This document shows positions 62,501 to 64,000 of a stretch of 64,000 nt of DNA, in pieces. A model generated the notes under the pieces. It did no database searches. It worked only from the letters and a program-made list of their open reading frames with translations, and had not been told where the DNA came from. Each line of letters begins with the position of its first letter. Position 1 is the first letter of the stretch. Origin of the DNA: JBCCTX01 sp964468435 (lineage in GTDB: Bacteria; Bacteroidota; Bacteroidia; J057); NCBI GenBank assembly GCA_964468435.1, contig CAYXVE010000016.1:1-64000 (forward strand), read 5' to 3'. A program made the position numbers and the translations under genes.

Positions 62501-64000
62501 CCCTGTTAGTGGTAATGGAAATGACAGTGTCGCCATCATGATTTTGGCCAATGACCAGACTCAGAGTCGTAGTGATACAATTGAAATAACAGGTGGAGGA
62601 ATCACAGTTTCAGTACTGATTACACAGTTTCAGAGCGAGTGCGGAGTTCCCCAGGGATTACTCACCAAGAGTTTGTCTCCACAAGGTGGAGTTGCAACCT
62701 GGACCAAAGTTCCAGGGGCTTCAGGATATGAAATCCGCTATCGTCAGGATAGCACGGATGATGAGTGGACGGTTTTAGACACTCTAACTCAAAACCAATA
62801 TAAAATCACAGGCTTATTCGAAAACACTCCCTACCAGTGGCAGGTGAGAACAGTTTGTGGCAATGCTTTCTCTGATTGGTCTACACTGGTGTATTTCCGC
62901 ACAGTAGGTGCATGCTCACCACCAGTCGCTTTACAAGTGGATAATATCACAGATAGCAGTGTACAGGTAGCATGGACAGTAGTAGCGAATGCAAATGGCT
63001 ATGAACTCAGGTATCGTATTGTAGGTGAAAATGTCTGGACAACGATGACCAATATAACTACTACAGATACCGTTTTGAGCGGATTGATGACAAATACAAA
63101 TTATGAGTGGCAGGCACGGACAAGCTGTGAGGAAGGTTTTTCAGAATGGGTAGATGGCCCTGAGTTTGAATTATCTGACGCACCTGAATCATGCGGCGAG
63201 CCATCAAATCTTACAGTCAATAATATTACAGATAGCACTGCTCTTTTGAGTTGGATGTCTGGTGCAATGGACACAACACTTTATTTCAGATTTGCTTATC
63301 AGATGATACCAGGAGGAGAGAGGATTGTGCTGGATAGTGTAGCAATGAATAGCCAGTTGCTTGAAGGACTCATGGCAGGAGCAGAGTATATGTGGGAAGT
63401 ACAGTTGATATGTGAATCCGATAGTAGTGATTGGATTAATGGACCTAATTTTCAGACTACTCAGACTGTAATAGGGTGTGATACACCTGAAGGACTTGAG
63501 ACTTATAGCATCACAGACAGCAGTGCCCAGATAAGTTGGACTCTTGTCGATAGTGCTACTGTTTATGAGGTTCGTTTGCGGATGATGGGTGAAATGCAGT
63601 GGCAGCTATTCAGTGATTTGTTCTCCAGTGATACATTGCTAAGCTTCCTGGCTGCATCTACTACATATGAATGGCAAGTGCGCAGTCAATGTTCTGACAC
63701 TACATCAGGATGGTCAATCATCAGTAGTTTCAGAACACTGGATGATCCAGATAGTGATAACTGTGCACTCCCTGCGAATCTGATGACAACTTTCGTCAAC
63801 GACTCTACGGTACAATTTTTATGGGAAGGTACAGATGGTGCAGGTTTCTATCAACTTAGATATAAGCTTCAGGATGAGGAGCAGTGGAGCATTCTGCTGA
63901 ATGTGAATGGTGTTGACACAGTGCTTGCAGGATTCATCGCTGATACCCTGTATGAGTGGCAGTTGCGTACTATTTGCTCTCCAGTAGATACATCTGATAA
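56583..64000 (+). CDS. Giant secreted adhesin-like protein: BACON, Fn3 and Ig-like modules (5' part, open at window end)
   Basis: The frame runs from 56583 (alternatives 56556, 56589) to the window edge without a stop, giving at least 2,472 residues. A signal peptide (IILFLMTSSTVFAQ) comes first, then a BACON-type domain (about 56690-56940). The rest is a series of modules: five Fn3 domains, an Ig-like domain (starting near NNATVGVPF), BACON; three Fn3, Ig, BACON; three Fn3, Ig, BACON; two Fn3, Ig, BACON; then five more Fn3. That is about 18 Fn3, 4 Ig-like and 5 BACON domains. Fn3 units share NITDSSAQ-like A/B strands and YEWQVRSIC near the F strand. Surface adhesion or matrix binding, probably exported by the type IX system, is inferred; the C-terminal sorting signal is outside the window. 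Confidence 0.9.
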   Translation, partial: MFMKHRYLPKEITKILWAMRYGIILFLMTSSTVFAQESIVVNPQFFMAEAIGDTIVVEVNSNVNWNVSSSDIWVSFQPASGTNQDSIEVIISPNPLTQSRSDTLVFSNGVISDSMLITQSPGSCAAPDGLLADSVSIDSAFLSWNAVAGAQGYILQYRRDSTNDPWTIIDTLTQNALILSGLDSLTSYEWIVQTQCEFVSSVFSDTAYFRTKEPCRAPDADSLNATLLLGGDVRLEWSSYNFAAAYGLRFRELGTTTWTEIDSVSVTDTLLTGIPAGLSYEWQVRSICCDRSSEWSVLDTFSISSCVAPIILLADSISSNRVTMIWDTLANADFYQVQYRVQGEVAWNVLAPFAGSDTTLTDLTSETTYEWQVRSICDVDSSEWVSGPEFTTLSEEDCGIPGNPLVDNITDSSAQVSWTAVVGASGYEVRYRESGTTDWLVDTVFSQTDTVLSGLMGSTFYEWEVMTICGDSTSIPVPGPTFETQANPSLCSSPSDLAVSNITDSSVQIIWTGIAEALNYEIQYRLAGANDSSVWQVAGTDTILQVLLANTTYEWRVRTICVDDSSDWIPGPNFTTLETPVVTIDAPENNATVGVPFQVLFTVIGWEVAENSSHFHYFVNDVDSGAVYSLNPLTIDGLTPGTYEIKLVLADQNHNFVNAADSITVEVVNNPTLSLNPELLIFPAEGDTLAFFVDANVAWNVSQSPAWVSFITSSGTGSDSVYVIAGSNTTANSRGDTIIVSGGGISDTLGIFQFQSICTPPQGLLASDIKIDSVTLSWETEIDAQGYILEYRRDSTGDPWTVIDTITQPLFILSGLDSLTSYVWRVTTKCDGPDSQPSDTAFFRTKEPCFAPTPDSMLATILPNEDVRLGWDSYVYAAAYGIRYRELGATNWTELDLVGKTDTVLTGLVPNTDYEWQVRSFCCDRYSDWSVSDTFRITTCTAPTGLSVATITDSSAQLIWNPVASVFSYDLRYSVEGTNNWTVVTGITQSDTTVSGLLSDTNYQWELRSICADDTSDWVAGLPFTTLGLPAIAILFPLDNATVAVPFNVDFTISNWDVQPNGRRIRYFIDGIEGVGPVFDLQPINIDLLANGQHTIRLELAEADNSLINVSDSITVTVIDNVILDADSAFFLAAGVGDTLTFGITSNITWTVSPGANWITSISPNGTGDGTVSLLVQANPTLQSRADTVIITGGGLADTVVVFQFQGDCETPDGLLVDEETLGVNSAELSWFPVTGVAGYELRYRKDSTAEEWTVIDNLTEQFATLNNLEAITSYVWQVRSNCDPAVSAWSQEAFFRTEEPCFPPDADSIMATILENDNVQLLWGSYLYAAAYGVRYREVGANNWNEIDFISRTDTILSNLVPNIDYEWQVRSFCCDRFSEWSVADTFAITSCNAPTGLSATNITDSSAQLIWNPAENALTYTLRIRESGTNNWTVYPGITQPDTIITGLTPEITYEWELRLFCNNDSSNWIPAIPFTTLGLPMVEITSPLNNALVVQPFEVIFTIENWDVQPNGRHFHYFIDGIDQGPVFSTDPLTMDGLAEGQHSIRIQLSLEDHTLIDVMDSVLVQVVANPVLAADPDSLIYNENGNVLRFGVNSNISWTVNGDQPWITLTPLNGTLNDSISVIVPPNPALLERTGLVIIAGGGLVDTVVVYQTPGICDTPDGLAFADITTEGATLSWDIIPDVQGYEIRYRRDSTNDAWTVLENINQSPFALTGLEGDTPYEWQVRTICDNLTSNWSGSSYFRTEAICFAPSNLQVSNITTTSAQASWILAENAVSYALRYRVIGTQNWTRIDQLTEAIRLLADLLEETNYEWEVKSICENDSSDWVSGPEFITLGSPSLTILSPENNAQVGVPFDVQFEIQNWPLTPNGRRYRYFIDEVDQGAVFNINPLTIDNLAIGMHEVKLMLADENNSLIGVGDSIEVEVVENNMLAVNPEFLIIPAEGDTVNIGVTSNVAWTISGNQNWVMIDPVSGNGNDSVAIMILANDQTQSRSDTIEITGGGITVSVLITQFQSECGVPQGLLTKSLSPQGGVATWTKVPGASGYEIRYRQDSTDDEWTVLDTLTQNQYKITGLFENTPYQWQVRTVCGNAFSDWSTLVYFRTVGACSPPVALQVDNITDSSVQVAWTVVANANGYELRYRIVGENVWTTMTNITTTDTVLSGLMTNTNYEWQARTSCEEGFSEWVDGPEFELSDAPESCGEPSNLTVNNITDSTALLSWMSGAMDTTLYFRFAYQMIPGGERIVLDSVAMNSQLLEGLMAGAEYMWEVQLICESDSSDWINGPNFQTTQTVIGCDTPEGLETYSITDSSAQISWTLVDSATVYEVRLRMMGEMQWQLFSDLFSSDTLLSFLAASTTYEWQVRSQCSDTTSGWSIISSFRTLDDPDSDNCALPANLMTTFVNDSTVQFLWEGTDGAGFYQLRYKLQDEEQWSILLNVNGVDTVLAGFIADTLYEWQLRTICSPVDTSD
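58850..61555 (+). repeat. Two long tandem repeat units inside the adhesin gene (period about 1.36 kb)
   Basis: Unit 58850-60205 (three Fn3, Ig-like, BACON) is followed by 60206-61555 with the same order and clear DNA likeness, for example GAGCCTTGTTTT at 59121 and 60480 (offset 1,359), and ACAGATAGCAGTGC near 59437 and 60795. The copies have diverged, so this is an old internal duplication of a multi-domain block rather than a fresh slip. Confidence 0.75.

Noticed and set aside
56583..64000. Repeats in the adhesin considered as a CRISPR array or tandem satellite
   Set aside because: The repetition is at protein-domain scale (about 90 residues) within one open frame; there are no short identical repeats with unique spacers.

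Overview
The window reads as a chromosomal segment of a Bacteroidota bacterium, probably Cytophagia- or Saprospiria-like. The evidence is two SusC/SusD outer-membrane pairs, an ECF sigma / FecR / STN-SusC signalling trio, lipobox secretion signals, CRTAC1-type (FG-GAP/ASPIC-UnbV) proteins, Fn3/BACON modules and a GH92 glycosidase. Genus cannot be fixed from sequence alone. Nearly all genes from 1 to 42.8 kb and from 48 to 56 kb lie on the minus strand.

Layout. 0-1.1 kb: 3' end of a tRNA, then decayed genes (an XRE-type regulator remnant, a TM fragment, and a STAND/formylglycine-generating-enzyme-like protein broken by stops and frameshifts). 1.1-13.1 kb: SusC -> SusD -> terminator -> two paralogous secreted CRTAC1-type proteins. 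14-24 kb: two sulfatases (CSPTR and CTPSR active sites), SusD, STN-containing SusC, FecR anti-sigma and ECF sigma factor, all in one direction; this looks like a self-regulated uptake and desulfation locus for a sulfated glycan. 23.7-24.6 kb: a decayed IS5-type element. 24.6-26.7 kb: a second, apparently identical 2,081-bp copy of 15,042-17,122, carrying one intact sulfatase flanked by truncated pieces of the other sulfatase and of SusD.

26.9-32.2 kb: a membrane class III nucleotide cyclase, then a three-gene set (large secreted protein, DUF2490 beta-barrel, membrane-anchored MORN protein). 32.7-37.5 kb: a DUF1501 protein and a PSCyt1/DUF1549/LamG/DUF1553 lipoprotein, a pair best known from Planctomycetes. 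38-42.8 kb: fatty acid desaturase, ParA stub, AsmA-like protein. 43-48 kb: a Tat-exported TIM-barrel protein, a GH92 lipoprotein convergent to it, a small anchored unknown, a Uma2 nuclease and a fragment of a second Uma2. 48-50 kb: proline biosynthesis genes in the order proA-proB with an ATGA overlap. 50-56 kb: secreted M14 peptidase, then an MBL-fold exonuclease / DUF3253 / ATP-dependent DNA ligase repair operon. 56.6 kb to the end: the first 2,470 or so codons of a giant secreted adhesin made of BACON, Fn3 and Ig-like modules; it is still open at the window edge.

The most unusual features are the fresh direct duplication beside an old dead IS, a near-identical 27-nt hairpin at three sites in two orientations, the modular adhesin, the uncharacterised MORN/DUF2490 operon, and the decayed island next to the tRNA.
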